Of a stretch of DNA of 64,000 bases, positions 40,783-48,974 are shown piece after piece (the first letter of the stretch is position 1; every line of letters begins with the position of its first letter). Made by a program: the position numbers and the translations under genes. The stretch covers positions 37,085 to 101,084 of the forward strand of contig JAKUPN010000008.1 in assembly GCA_022449545.1 (NCBI GenBank), written 5' to 3'. Below the pieces are notes generated by a model. The model saw only the letters and a list, made by a program, of their open reading frames with translations. It was not told where the DNA came from and made no database searches. The stretch is from Alphaproteobacteria bacterium (GTDB lineage Bacteria > Pseudomonadota > Alphaproteobacteria > UBA6615).

Positions 40783-41538
40783 TCAATTAACAAGAACATA
40801 TAAAGAGCTTATAACAAGAAATAACAGAGATATATTTCTATAAGTTTTTTCAGCTGCTAAAGGAAAAAGTAGAGCTCCAATAAATATGCCTATTAGAAAA
40901 GGTAACACTAAAAAAATTGTTTGCCATATTACTGACTGACTGAACAAACCAAGAAAACCGAAACTTATCATTAATCCAACTAGTATAATCGTAAAATAAC
41001 AGACTAGAATTGCACGCAACTCTTTGGCAGATTCTTTTCCTGCCATAAGATAAAGAATTACGGGCGGTCCTCCCATCCCAGTGGCGCCAGACAATAATCC
41101 GCTACAAGAACCTACTAAAATAGTCGATGAAGTTGTTCTTTTACCTTTGTACCGCCATCCTGACCAAAGTGTGATGACTAACATCAGAACAATTAAAGCT
41201 ACAAAACGTCTAATAAAGTCGGCTGGTAATGTAGTAAGTAGCCATGATCCTAGAGGTATGAGGATTAAAGCTGGTATGCCCATAAGCCATACCAATCGCC
41301 AGTTTGCATTTGGTATGGCTTTTGGAGTCAATTGTATTGCTGGAACCAACTCAATTAGGGCGGCGACAGGAATTCCTACAGTTGGCCCCCATAATAAACT
41401 CAGAATTGGCGCATTCACCATAGCGGATCCAAATCCTGAAAAGCCCCTGATAAGACCAGAAATAAAAAGTGTAATACAAGCGTATACTATATCTGTAGCC
41501 CAAATATTTTTTGGAACTAAACTAATAAATATATCCAT
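40783..41538 (-). CDS. TauE/SafE-family membrane permease
   Basis: A 251-residue integral membrane protein with about eight hydrophobic helices. Hallmarks of the TauE/SafE (DUF81) family are present in both halves: GLIRGFSGFGSAMVNAPIL and SGLLSGATGMGGPPVILYLM. Members export or import sulfonates, sulfite, sulfoacetate and related anions. It begins one base after the stop of an upstream ABC ATPase gene, so the two are translated together. Substrate is unknown. Confidence 0.85.
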   Translation of the reverse strand: MDIFISLVPKNIWATDIVYACITLFISGLIRGFSGFGSAMVNAPILSLLWGPTVGIPVAALIELVPAIQLTPKAIPNANWRLVWLMGIPALILIPLGSWLLTTLPADFIRRFVALIVLMLVITLWSGWRYKGKRTTSSTILVGSCSGLLSGATGMGGPPVILYLMAGKESAKELRAILVCYFTIILVGLMISFGFLGLFSQSVIWQTIFLVLPFLIGIFIGALLFPLAAEKTYRNISLLFLVISSLYVLVN

Positions 41539-41539
41539 T

Positions 41540-42205
41540 TTAAATAAGTTTGATCACTGGGCCACCAGCTGCTTCAGCGTCAATATGGTCATGTGTTACT
41601 AGTAAAGTTGGTATTTTATATTTTTGTAAGTGACTAAAGACGAACTCTCTAAACTGATCTCTCAAATCAGAATCCAGTTGCGAAAAAGGTTCGTCTAGAA
41701 GAAGGGCTTTGGGTTCAGATAATAAAGTTCGCATTAGAGCTACTCGGCTTCTTTGTCCACCAGATAGCGTTTCTGGCATACGGTCAGCAATACCTGGAAG
41801 GCCAGATTCGTCTAACGCTTGATTTATCCTTTTGTTTCTTTCATGTTTTCCTTTTATCTGGGATGTAAGACCAAAAAATAAGTTTTGTCCCACGGACATA
41901 TGAGGAAATAACATATCGTCTTGAAATAAAATTCCGACTTGTCTGGTTTCTGGGGCCATTCCTTCCAATGAGTTACCGTTTAGAAAAACATCACCTGAAG
42001 CTTGAAAGGCATCTGGAAGTGTCCCGCATATAAATGCTAATAAAGAGGATTTTCCGCAGCCGCTGGGGCCCATAATTGTTACGACCTCGCCCGCTGATAC
42101 TTTAATATTTAACTTCGAAAACATTTGGGATTTGTTCAGAGTCAGACATACATTACGTAACTCTAATAAGTGAGGTGATAGGGAGGCTTTTTTAATCTTG
42201 TACAT
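41540..42205 (-). CDS. ABC transporter ATP-binding protein without a classical permease gene
   Basis: A 221-residue nucleotide-binding subunit: Walker A MGPSGCGKSSLLAF, Q-loop GILFQDDMLFPHMSVGQNL, signature LSGGQRSRVALMR, Walker B ALLLDEPFSQLD and the H-loop VTHDH. It is closest in type to YnjD-like or spermidine/thiamine importers. No ABC permease or binding-protein gene is adjacent; instead it is joined to a TauE permease one base downstream. It may power a distant permease, or act with the TauE protein, which would be unusual because that family is thought to work as secondary carriers. Confidence 0.85.
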   Translation of the reverse strand: MYKIKKASLSPHLLELRNVCLTLNKSQMFSKLNIKVSAGEVVTIMGPSGCGKSSLLAFICGTLPDAFQASGDVFLNGNSLEGMAPETRQVGILFQDDMLFPHMSVGQNLFFGLTSQIKGKHERNKRINQALDESGLPGIADRMPETLSGGQRSRVALMRTLLSEPKALLLDEPFSQLDSDLRDQFREFVFSHLQKYKIPTLLVTHDHIDAEAAGGPVIKLI

Positions 42206-42363
42206 AAATTACTTACTTTCTGCTTTATCACTGATTCTAATTTTCATATCAGCCTTGTTATGAGATCATTCTACCTGTATCACACCTATATTTTCAGTGG
42301 GCCCTGATGACCTATAAGGGTAGTTAGGCATAGATTTAGAAGCTACCCAGGAAAAGTAAATAC

Positions 42364-43302
42364 ATGATATTTAGAGCAATTACTAAGTCAGAGTTTAATT
42401 GGCTATCGCTAGTTTTTCTGATTCTTTTAGGAGCCTTATGGGGAGCAAATCCATCTTTTTCAAAGGCCCTGGCATTAGCTGGTTTATCGCCTTTTTCAGT
42501 TGTTTTCTGGCAGACACTTGGAGCAGGGATACTACTACTAATAATTTGCCTAATAAAAGGGGTAAAATTAAAAGTCGACGTTAAGCATATAGTTTATTTT
42601 AGTTTCATGGGCGTGGTAGGGATTGATGTTTCGTACATCACTTTAGTTTACACAGCTGAAAAGCTTTCCGCCGGATATGTCTCAATTCTAATCCTTTTTT
42701 CTCCAATGCTCACTTATACATTGGCCTTATTATTAAGAATGGAACCATTAATCAGAGTTAGAGCATTAGGAATTGCTGTAGGTCTTGCAGGAGCTGCCAT
42801 ATTAGTCTTACCTGAGGGTAGCATTCCGTCTGAAGAATTACGTCCGATTGCTATGCTCGCTTTTATAACCCCTCTTGGCTATGCGGCGGGTAATGTTTTT
42901 GCAGATATTGCTCGGCCTAAGGATTCCGATAATGTAGCGCTGGCAATGGGCACTATGTTTGCTGCTGCGTTTGGAGCTTTAATAGGCTGTTTGATAGATA
43001 ACAGTTTTCATCAGGTTTGGCTTGATTTTGGACACATAGATATCTTGTTAATTTTATTCATTTTCTCGACCTCCATCGCATTCATTATATTTTATTCAAT
43101 TATTAAAATGGCTGGAGCAGTTTATTTAGGCCAAGTTGGCTACCTTGTGACAGTCTTTGGGGTTTGTTGGGGAATACTGTTTTTTTCAGAAAAACCTTCT
43201 GTTTGGTTATGGCTTGCCGCTTTTTTAATTGCCGGAGGGGTTGCGTTAGTTAACTTTGGGGGAACCGAAAAAGCTGGGCGGACTAGTCAAAATGTCAGAT
43301 AA
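42364..43302 (+). CDS. EamA/DMT-family transporter, first of a tandem pair
   Basis: About 312 residues with ten hydrophobic segments forming two EamA repeats, including LGALWGANPSFSKALALAGLSP near the N terminus and the closing QVGYLVTVFGVCWGILFFSEKP. The drug/metabolite transporter family includes amino acid and metabolite exporters. Its stop overlaps the start of a second EamA gene by 11 bp. The two proteins share many stretches (LAMGTMFAAA, AGAVYLxQVGY, WGxxFxxEKPSxW), showing a tandem duplication. Substrate unknown. Confidence 0.85.
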   Translation: MIFRAITKSEFNWLSLVFLILLGALWGANPSFSKALALAGLSPFSVVFWQTLGAGILLLIICLIKGVKLKVDVKHIVYFSFMGVVGIDVSYITLVYTAEKLSAGYVSILILFSPMLTYTLALLLRMEPLIRVRALGIAVGLAGAAILVLPEGSIPSEELRPIAMLAFITPLGYAAGNVFADIARPKDSDNVALAMGTMFAAAFGALIGCLIDNSFHQVWLDFGHIDILLILFIFSTSIAFIIFYSIIKMAGAVYLGQVGYLVTVFGVCWGILFFSEKPSVWLWLAAFLIAGGVALVNFGGTEKAGRTSQNVR

Positions 43303-44203
43303 TCAAACGAAAAAAAGTATACATTATCTTCCATTAATTCTTCTTCTTACGCTTGGCAGTCTTTGGGCGCTTAGTCCCGTTTTTACTAAATTTCTAGCTT
43401 TGGAGGGCATATCTCCAATTGGAGCAGTATTCTGGCAAACTCTCATAGCTGGCATCGGTCTATATATCATTTGTCGTTTTCGTGGCGTCAATATTGTTTA
43501 TGATATTATTCACTTACGATATTTTGCCGTGATGGGCGCAGTCGGAATTGCATTACCAAACTCTAACATGGTTTTTGTATTGGGACATATACCAGCGGGT
43601 TTAATGTCGGTTATTATCGTTACAGCTCCAGTTATAACCTACATAGTAGCCGTGGTTATTCGACTAGAGGCTATAGATATTTACCGCTCTAGTGGGGTTT
43701 TTCTAGGTCTTATTGGAGTTGGAGCAATTGTCTTACCCCGTGGGAGCTTGCCAGATCCCGAAATGTTACCTTTTGCTCTTTTAGCCTTTATAACTCCTAC
43801 TGCTTGGGCCTTAACAAATGTATATGCTGAGTCTGCCCGTCCGAGGCATACAGACTCAATGGTTTTAGCGATGGGAACCATGTTCGCGGCAGCCATTACT
43901 TCACTTTTTGCTTCACTTGTTACTGGCACATTTCATCCAATTTGGTTTGACTTTGGGCTAGGTGATAAGGCTCTTATTTTGTATGGCCTGATCACAGTTT
44001 GCACCTTTTTTCTATACTTTACTGTAGTGTCATTGGCAGGTGCTGTATACTTGGCTCAGGTAGGATATATAACTACTTTAATGGGTTTGGGTTGGGGAGC
44101 CTGGTTTTATGGTGAAAAACCCAGTGGCTGGATATGGTTAGCTGTTTTATTAGTTTTTGCAGGATTGGCCCTACTTAATCTAGGTAAAAAAGACAAAAAA
44201 TAA
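43292..44203 (+). CDS. EamA/DMT-family transporter, second of a tandem pair
   Basis: A 303-residue, ten-helix member of the same family as the gene it overlaps, with LGSLWALSPVFTKFLALEGISP and AGAVYLAQVGYITTLMGLGWG. An upstream frame extension exists but ATG 43292 is the natural start (MSDNQTKKS). The pair may form a heteromeric exporter or carry two related substrates. A TIM-barrel hydrolase follows 46 bp downstream and a DapA-like aldolase is convergent further on, hinting at a metabolite catabolism or export cluster. Confidence 0.85.
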   Translation: MSDNQTKKSIHYLPLILLLTLGSLWALSPVFTKFLALEGISPIGAVFWQTLIAGIGLYIICRFRGVNIVYDIIHLRYFAVMGAVGIALPNSNMVFVLGHIPAGLMSVIIVTAPVITYIVAVVIRLEAIDIYRSSGVFLGLIGVGAIVLPRGSLPDPEMLPFALLAFITPTAWALTNVYAESARPRHTDSMVLAMGTMFAAAITSLFASLVTGTFHPIWFDFGLGDKALILYGLITVCTFFLYFTVVSLAGAVYLAQVGYITTLMGLGWGAWFYGEKPSGWIWLAVLLVFAGLALLNLGKKDKK

Positions 44204-44249
44204 TTTATAATGTTTTTAAAAATTGAACTAAATAGAAAATGTGTTTTCG

Positions 44250-45155
44250 ATGTATGAAGGCCCGATAATCGATACCCATCATCATTTATGGGAGGTAAAA
44301 AACTATCCATGGTTGCTTGCCCCTGAGACACCTAAAATATTTGGAAACTCATATGAGATGTTACGTAATGACTATTTAATTGATGATTTATTAACAGATT
44401 TTGGTAAAAATAATGTAGTTAGCTCAGTACATGTTCAAGCACACTATGATCCTTCTAATCCTGTGGGTGAAACCGAATGGTTGCAGTCAGTAGCAGATCA
44501 ACATGGTTTTCCCCATGCTATTGCAGGATATGCAGATCTAACTGATCCAGAGGTAGAAAAGTTAATTTCAGCTCATTGTGCTTTTGATAACTTCCGTGCC
44601 ATTCGACACGTGGTTTATTGGCAGGCTGATCATCCCAGTCGACAAGTTGTTGATCGCCCAGATTTCTGTCTTAGTAAAGAGTATCGTAGAGGTGTAAGCA
44701 CGCTAGGTGATTATGGCGTAAGTCTTGAGCTACAAGGTTTTTCTAATCAATTTAGTTATTTTTCAGAACTTATAGGGGATAATCCAGGAGTTAGTTTCTG
44801 TTTAGTTCATGCCGGCTTGCTAACTGATGATGACGAAAAAGTATTTAACGAATGGCATAAGGCGCTTACTAATCTTGTGGAACACAAAAACATATTTGTT
44901 AAATGTTCAGGTGTTAATCTTTTCAGTAAAGAGAATAAGTTACGAAATCAGTCAGATATATCAAGGCAATACAATACGTTAATAGATTTATTTGGAAGTT
45001 CCCGATGTTTTTTTGGTAGTAATTTTCCCGTAGAAAAACTAAAAACTGGTTATGATTTTTTGATTGATACATGCAAAAAAACTCTGGAGTTTCGTCCTGA
45101 ATCTGATCAAAAAAACTTTTTTTATAATACTGCGAAAAGGTTTTATAGATTGTAA
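44250..45155 (+). CDS. Amidohydrolase 2 (COG3618) family TIM-barrel hydrolase
   Basis: Begins with the metal-binding signature PIIDTHHHLWEVKNYPWL, typical of L-fuconolactone hydrolase and 2-pyrone-4,6-dicarboxylate lactonase relatives. Later, SVHVQAHYDPSNPVGETEWLQ, FCLVHAGL, KCSGVNLF and CFFGSNFPVEKL supply the remaining metal and substrate residues; the aspartate usually found in the last motif reads as Asn (GSNFP), a known variant. About 301 residues. GTG 44241 is an alternative start. Follows the EamA pair closely. Likely a lactone or amide hydrolase of unknown substrate. Confidence 0.8.
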   Translation: MYEGPIIDTHHHLWEVKNYPWLLAPETPKIFGNSYEMLRNDYLIDDLLTDFGKNNVVSSVHVQAHYDPSNPVGETEWLQSVADQHGFPHAIAGYADLTDPEVEKLISAHCAFDNFRAIRHVVYWQADHPSRQVVDRPDFCLSKEYRRGVSTLGDYGVSLELQGFSNQFSYFSELIGDNPGVSFCLVHAGLLTDDDEKVFNEWHKALTNLVEHKNIFVKCSGVNLFSKENKLRNQSDISRQYNTLIDLFGSSRCFFGSNFPVEKLKTGYDFLIDTCKKTLEFRPESDQKNFFYNTAKRFYRL

Positions 45156-45171
45156 GTTCTAATTTGATTTA

Positions 45172-46083
45172 CTAAGCCTCACTTATGAAATCTAGTTCAG
45201 CTAAGCGCTTTTTGGCTGTTTTAAGATCAGCTGCACTAGCCTTAAGAAAAGGGGGTCTAACATTGGCCCAACCTGAATCACTGTGAAGATCAGCAAAAAA
45301 CGATTTCATAGCAGGTATTGGCGCCATACCAGAAAAAGCTTTTCTTAGTTTGCTTAGATGATTTTGCTGGTCTTTAGAACTTTCATTCTTCCAATTATCA
45401 TAAAGTTTTTTTGCATAAGGGGCAGTTACGTTTACTGTGGCAGAAATACAACCAACTCCCCCAAGGTGCAATGAAGGTAAAAGAAACTCCTCACTGCCCG
45501 GGAACAAGCGAAAATTGGACAACTGTGAAAGTATTTTTTTCATTCGTGGCCAGTCCCCTGAGCTATCTTTCATTCCTACTATAGTATTTGGAAAAGCATC
45601 ATGGAGTCTGGCTACTAATTCTAATGAAAGATCGAAGCCCACCTGCTGAGGAAAATTATATAAGTATACTTTTAGGGATTCGTGGCCGACTCTTTCTATG
45701 ATATTCGAGTAAGCAGCAAAAAGTCCGTCATCGCTGGGCTCTTTATAGTAGAAAGGAGGCAACATAAGTACTCCTCCAGCCCCGTTAGCAACCGCCCTTT
45801 TAGTCAAATTTATAGTATCGATAAGAGCACAACATCCCACACCAGCAATTAATTGATTCCCGCTGATGCCAGCATCGGCCAATGCATCTAAAATAGATAG
45901 ACGCTCGTCAACACTTAAAGAGTTCGCTTCTCCCGTCGTCCCCAGAGGAGCTACACCATCACAGCCGTTTAATAAAAGCCATCGATTATGCTTTATGATC
46001 TTACTTAAGTTGGGCGTCAAATCGTCGTTCATCGGGGTTAATGAGGCTGCAAAAACTCCGGTTGGTTTTGAATTATCTGTCAT
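45172..46083 (-). CDS. DapA/N-acetylneuraminate lyase-family aldolase
   Basis: Schiff-base class I aldolase of about 303 residues. The catalytic Lys is in VGMKDSSGDW and the Tyr in YLYNFPQQ; the substrate motif reads APLGTTGEANSLS, and GSEEFLLPSLHLGGVGCIS lies later. It belongs to the dihydrodipicolinate synthase superfamily, but true DapA is not certain: the family also contains 2-keto-3-deoxy-sugar and hydroxy-oxo-acid aldolases. The next genes encode a lactonase-like hydrolase and exporters, which makes a catabolic role plausible. ATG 46083 is preferred to one 15 bases upstream. Confidence 0.8.
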   Translation of the reverse strand: MTDNSKPTGVFAASLTPMNDDLTPNLSKIIKHNRWLLLNGCDGVAPLGTTGEANSLSVDERLSILDALADAGISGNQLIAGVGCCALIDTINLTKRAVANGAGGVLMLPPFYYKEPSDDGLFAAYSNIIERVGHESLKVYLYNFPQQVGFDLSLELVARLHDAFPNTIVGMKDSSGDWPRMKKILSQLSNFRLFPGSEEFLLPSLHLGGVGCISATVNVTAPYAKKLYDNWKNESSKDQQNHLSKLRKAFSGMAPIPAMKSFFADLHSDSGWANVRPPFLKASAADLKTAKKRLAELDFISEA

Positions 46084-46149
46084 ATAAATCACTTTCAAAA
46101 AAATGTTAAAATACCAATTATGGATACGTTTACTAACGCTTCATTCATT

Positions 46150-46620
46150 TTATCTTTTGTGGCCTAAGTTTTTTCGAAGTTCTGAATTGATCCAGTCAAC
46201 CACATGATCTTCTAGATCTTCGACTTTGTCCTCATTTATTGCTTTATTTCTCACGGAAATGCCTGCCTCATGAACTGTATTCTTATTTCCTGAAACCAGT
46301 GGATGCCACCAGTAAAGACTTTTTCCATTAGCCAACAAACGATAAGCACACGATTCGGGCATCCATCTTAATTCACCAGCATTTTCAGGATTTAGTTCAA
46401 TACAGTCAGAAACATTATTGGTTCTATTTTTATAATCGGTGCAGCTACAAGATTCTATATCAAGGTAACGACAAGATACATTTGTTAGGGCTATTTCCTT
46501 TGTGTCTATGTCTTCGAGCTTATTAAGGCAGCATTGGCCACAGCGATCGCACAATGACTCCCATTCTGCCTTATTCATATCTTCAAGCTTTTTTTCTTTC
46601 CAGAATGGCTTTTTATGCAT
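46150..46620 (-). CDS. YcgN-like cysteine-rich protein (CxxCxxCC)
   Basis: A 156-residue protein with the metal-chelating signature CDRCGQCCLNKLED near residue 24 and further cysteines in NVSCRYLD, SCSC and SDCIEL, the UPF0260/YcgN pattern. The family is called a putative zinc- or iron-chelating protein; its cellular job is unknown. WESLCDRCGQCC is preceded by the usual PFWKEKKLEDM start. It stands alone on the minus strand between a DapA-like gene and an ankyrin gene. Confidence 0.85.
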   Translation of the reverse strand: MHKKPFWKEKKLEDMNKAEWESLCDRCGQCCLNKLEDIDTKEIALTNVSCRYLDIESCSCTDYKNRTNNVSDCIELNPENAGELRWMPESCAYRLLANGKSLYWWHPLVSGNKNTVHEAGISVRNKAINEDKVEDLEDHVVDWINSELRKNLGHKR

Positions 46621-46811
46621 TAAATTTTCATAGTAGAATTATGGATTAGCTAAAACTAAACAAATTAAGAAGTTAGAGTATAACTTTGCTTAAAGTTCGA
46701 CAAATTTAAAATCGCACGAGAATTTAAGAACTATTTAACTTTATTTAAATATAAGCTACTAAGATTACCATAAGAAAATGGCAAAGACCTGTTACGGTCT
46801 CCAGATTAAAC

Positions 46812-47366
46812 ATGTTTAAAAAAAGTATATATTTATTCGTTTCACTCGCTTTTTTTATAAGCCCCATTTGGGCTGCGACTGAGATATTCAAAGAAGATCC
46901 TTTGATAGTAGCGGTCTATGAAAATAGGCCAGATGACGTAAGGGATTTATTGGTGCGGCGTGCTTCAACATCTCGAACTGATGATGATGGCAAGACTGCT
47001 TTGATATGGGGTTGTATCCAGGGATCTTATGAGGCCATAAGCGTACTTTTAGAATTTCAAACTAGAACCGATATCTTCGATGACCTAGGAAATGGAGCTA
47101 TGTATTACGCTGCAGGGAATGGGCACTACGAAGTCGTCGAACTTCTTCTGCATGCAAAAGTAAGCATAGACGCAGAAAACCTTGATGGTCGTACTCCGAT
47201 AATGCATGCGTCAGAAAAAGGTAAGGTTGACGTGGTTAAGCTATTAATTGATCACGGAGCAGATATTAGTCATACAGACTTTACAGGTCGGTCAGTATTA
47301 GATTTAGCTCGGAATAGTCGTTCAAAACATTTAGTTAAATTACTCGAATCTATGGGCGCGAACTAA
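46812..47366 (+). CDS. Exported ankyrin-repeat protein
   Basis: A 184-residue protein with a signal peptide (basic start, hydrophobic run to residue 20, PIWAAT cleavage region), then four to five ankyrin repeats: DPLIVAVYENRPDDVRDLLVRRA, TALIWGCIQGSYEAISVLLEF, MYYAAGNGHYEVVELLLHAK and TPIMHASEKGKVDVVKLLIDHGA (quoted by their cores AAGNGHYEVVELLL and ASEKGKVDVVKLLI). Small periplasmic ankyrin proteins of this type are widespread in alphaproteobacteria and may bind other proteins, some with catalase-related roles, but the partner here is unknown. Confidence 0.85.
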   Translation: MFKKSIYLFVSLAFFISPIWAATEIFKEDPLIVAVYENRPDDVRDLLVRRASTSRTDDDGKTALIWGCIQGSYEAISVLLEFQTRTDIFDDLGNGAMYYAAGNGHYEVVELLLHAKVSIDAENLDGRTPIMHASEKGKVDVVKLLIDHGADISHTDFTGRSVLDLARNSRSKHLVKLLESMGAN

Positions 47367-47402
47367 TAACCTGGAGAACAATATCTATCTTATTTAATTA
47401 GT

Positions 47403-48080
47403 TTAGCGCTTAAGCAAAGCTAACATTGCTGTATGATCAGGAACTAGAAGACTTTCTGAGGTCGTGTGATGATTAATATGAAAGACTGCCCATACTCCAT
47501 CAGGATTACTTTCTGAGGGGCCGAAATGGTCTAAGCGAGTTACGGAGCAATTATCGATCTGGCACCCCAAGGCAATTTCAGGGTCAAGATTTAAAGCGTG
47601 TCCAACGGCTGCACGAATTACTCCCCCGTGACCAACAGAAATAATATCTTTTCCGGAATATAGATTATTTAGCTTTTCGATCGTATTAGAAACTCGTTTT
47701 GTTAAATCCTCAAAACTTTCCCCATCTGGAGCTTTGGTATAGGCGTTTGCTAACCAAAATAAGTGTTTAGGCTGTTGTTCTGCATATACTTCTTCGCGTT
47801 TTCTGCCTTGCCAACTGCCAAAATTTTGTTCGGCAAGGTTTTTTTCTACGAGCGCCTCAGGCAAAGTTAGCCCTGCAGATCTAATAGCGGCAGCAGTTTG
47901 CAGGGTGCGCTGCAAATGGCTCGTAACCAATACGGCATCGTTTGGTAAAAAATTTGCTAAAGCATTATAAGTTGGTGGATCATTTACATTTGCTGGAGGA
48001 TCAGTATTTCCATAGATCCGGCCATCCGTTGAAGTTACAGGGGCGTGACGAACCCACCACCAGCGAGTACGTATGCTCAT
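47403..48080 (-). CDS. cobC: Histidine phosphatase, probable alpha-ribazole phosphatase
   Basis: A phosphoglycerate-mutase-fold phosphatase of 225 residues. The catalytic His is in WWVRHAPVTS (RHG-type motif read as RHA), followed by SHLQRTLQTAAAI, the FGSWQGRKREE motif and the second His in VGHGGVIRAAVG. In this family the cobalamin branch removes the 5' phosphate of alpha-ribazole phosphate or cobalamin phosphate. The 4-bp overlap with cobS, and cobT divergent beyond it, support the cobC role rather than a general phosphatase. Confidence 0.8.
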   Translation of the reverse strand: MSIRTRWWWVRHAPVTSTDGRIYGNTDPPANVNDPPTYNALANFLPNDAVLVTSHLQRTLQTAAAIRSAGLTLPEALVEKNLAEQNFGSWQGRKREEVYAEQQPKHLFWLANAYTKAPDGESFEDLTKRVSNTIEKLNNLYSGKDIISVGHGGVIRAAVGHALNLDPEIALGCQIDNCSVTRLDHFGPSESNPDGVWAVFHINHHTTSESLLVPDHTAMLALLKR

Positions 48081-48859
48081 ACTATTTTCCCCATTATTAC
48101 GGCGCTTGCAATAACCAGTGTGGCGGTTTCAGCTGCCTGTTGCGTTCCCCCTAGTACTTCTTCTGTGTAACCCTCGATTTTTCTTAATGATAGCCAACCA
48201 ACTGCGAATGAAGCCAAACCACCTGCAGCTAAAATTATTATTAACCCTCCACCAGCTGGAGTGAGTAATAAAAGAGTAGATAATAGGCAACCCAGGGCTA
48301 AACTTTTCCACGTTTCGCCTTCGCTTGGCATTATCCCAGAAATTAAGTTTTCTTTGTGATCCATAATTGGAAGCCACCTCATTATAGAAGCAAACATAGA
48401 ACGGCTCCAACAGTTGGCAGCGATTAAAGCTGCTGCTGCTGCGCCTATATCAACATGCGCAATACTTGCAACAGTAGCTATTCTAGTCACCGTCATAATA
48501 GCCAGACACAATACGCCATAAGGCCTTAGCCGATCTCTTCTCTCCACTTCTAAATTATTTTCCACAAGATCACTATTGCTAAGCTCATCCGCTAAAAAAC
48601 CTAGTTCTTTCTCATGTTTGGCGCGGGTCAGCCAAATAACAAAGCCTATGGATATAATTGCTGATACGGCAGCGGGAATACCTACCCAGGTTAAAGCAAA
48701 AAGTGCTATAGCGCCTAAACCGCCTATTCCAAATCCAACAACAGGAAACAACCAAATGACTTCCGCTAAAGAAGCGGAGTCCAGATCTTCCGTTTCGTGT
48801 TTACCCTCTATTTTTCTTTTGGTTAAATAAGAGGTGGCTATTTGTAGCTTATCAATCAT
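48077..48859 (-). CDS. cobS: CobS-like adenosylcobinamide-GDP ribazoletransferase, degenerate motif
   Basis: Predicted to join alpha-ribazole to GDP-cobinamide, the last step of cobalamin assembly, in the inner membrane. The 260 residues include several membrane helices and family features such as WLFPVVGFGIGGLGA near the start, RLRPYGVLCLAIM and ANCWSRSMFASIMRWLP. The usual HxDGLADTxDG motif is altered to HEKELGFLADEL: two of three Asp residues are replaced (Lys and Phe), and the late GxTGDxLGA reads GYTEEVLGG. It may be diverged or impaired. Overlaps the phosphatase gene by 4 bp and is divergent from cobT. Confidence 0.8.
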   Translation of the reverse strand: MIDKLQIATSYLTKRKIEGKHETEDLDSASLAEVIWLFPVVGFGIGGLGAIALFALTWVGIPAAVSAIISIGFVIWLTRAKHEKELGFLADELSNSDLVENNLEVERRDRLRPYGVLCLAIMTVTRIATVASIAHVDIGAAAAALIAANCWSRSMFASIMRWLPIMDHKENLISGIMPSEGETWKSLALGCLLSTLLLLTPAGGGLIIILAAGGLASFAVGWLSLRKIEGYTEEVLGGTQQAAETATLVIASAVIMGKIV

Positions 48860-48974
48860 ATTTTAGATCTTAATGTATTTTTTAAGATAAGACGGTGTTT
48901 ACTTTCAATAGTTTGTTATAGGACAAATAAATATACCTCGGAATAAACAACTAGCATATTAGTCTGTAAAGAAA

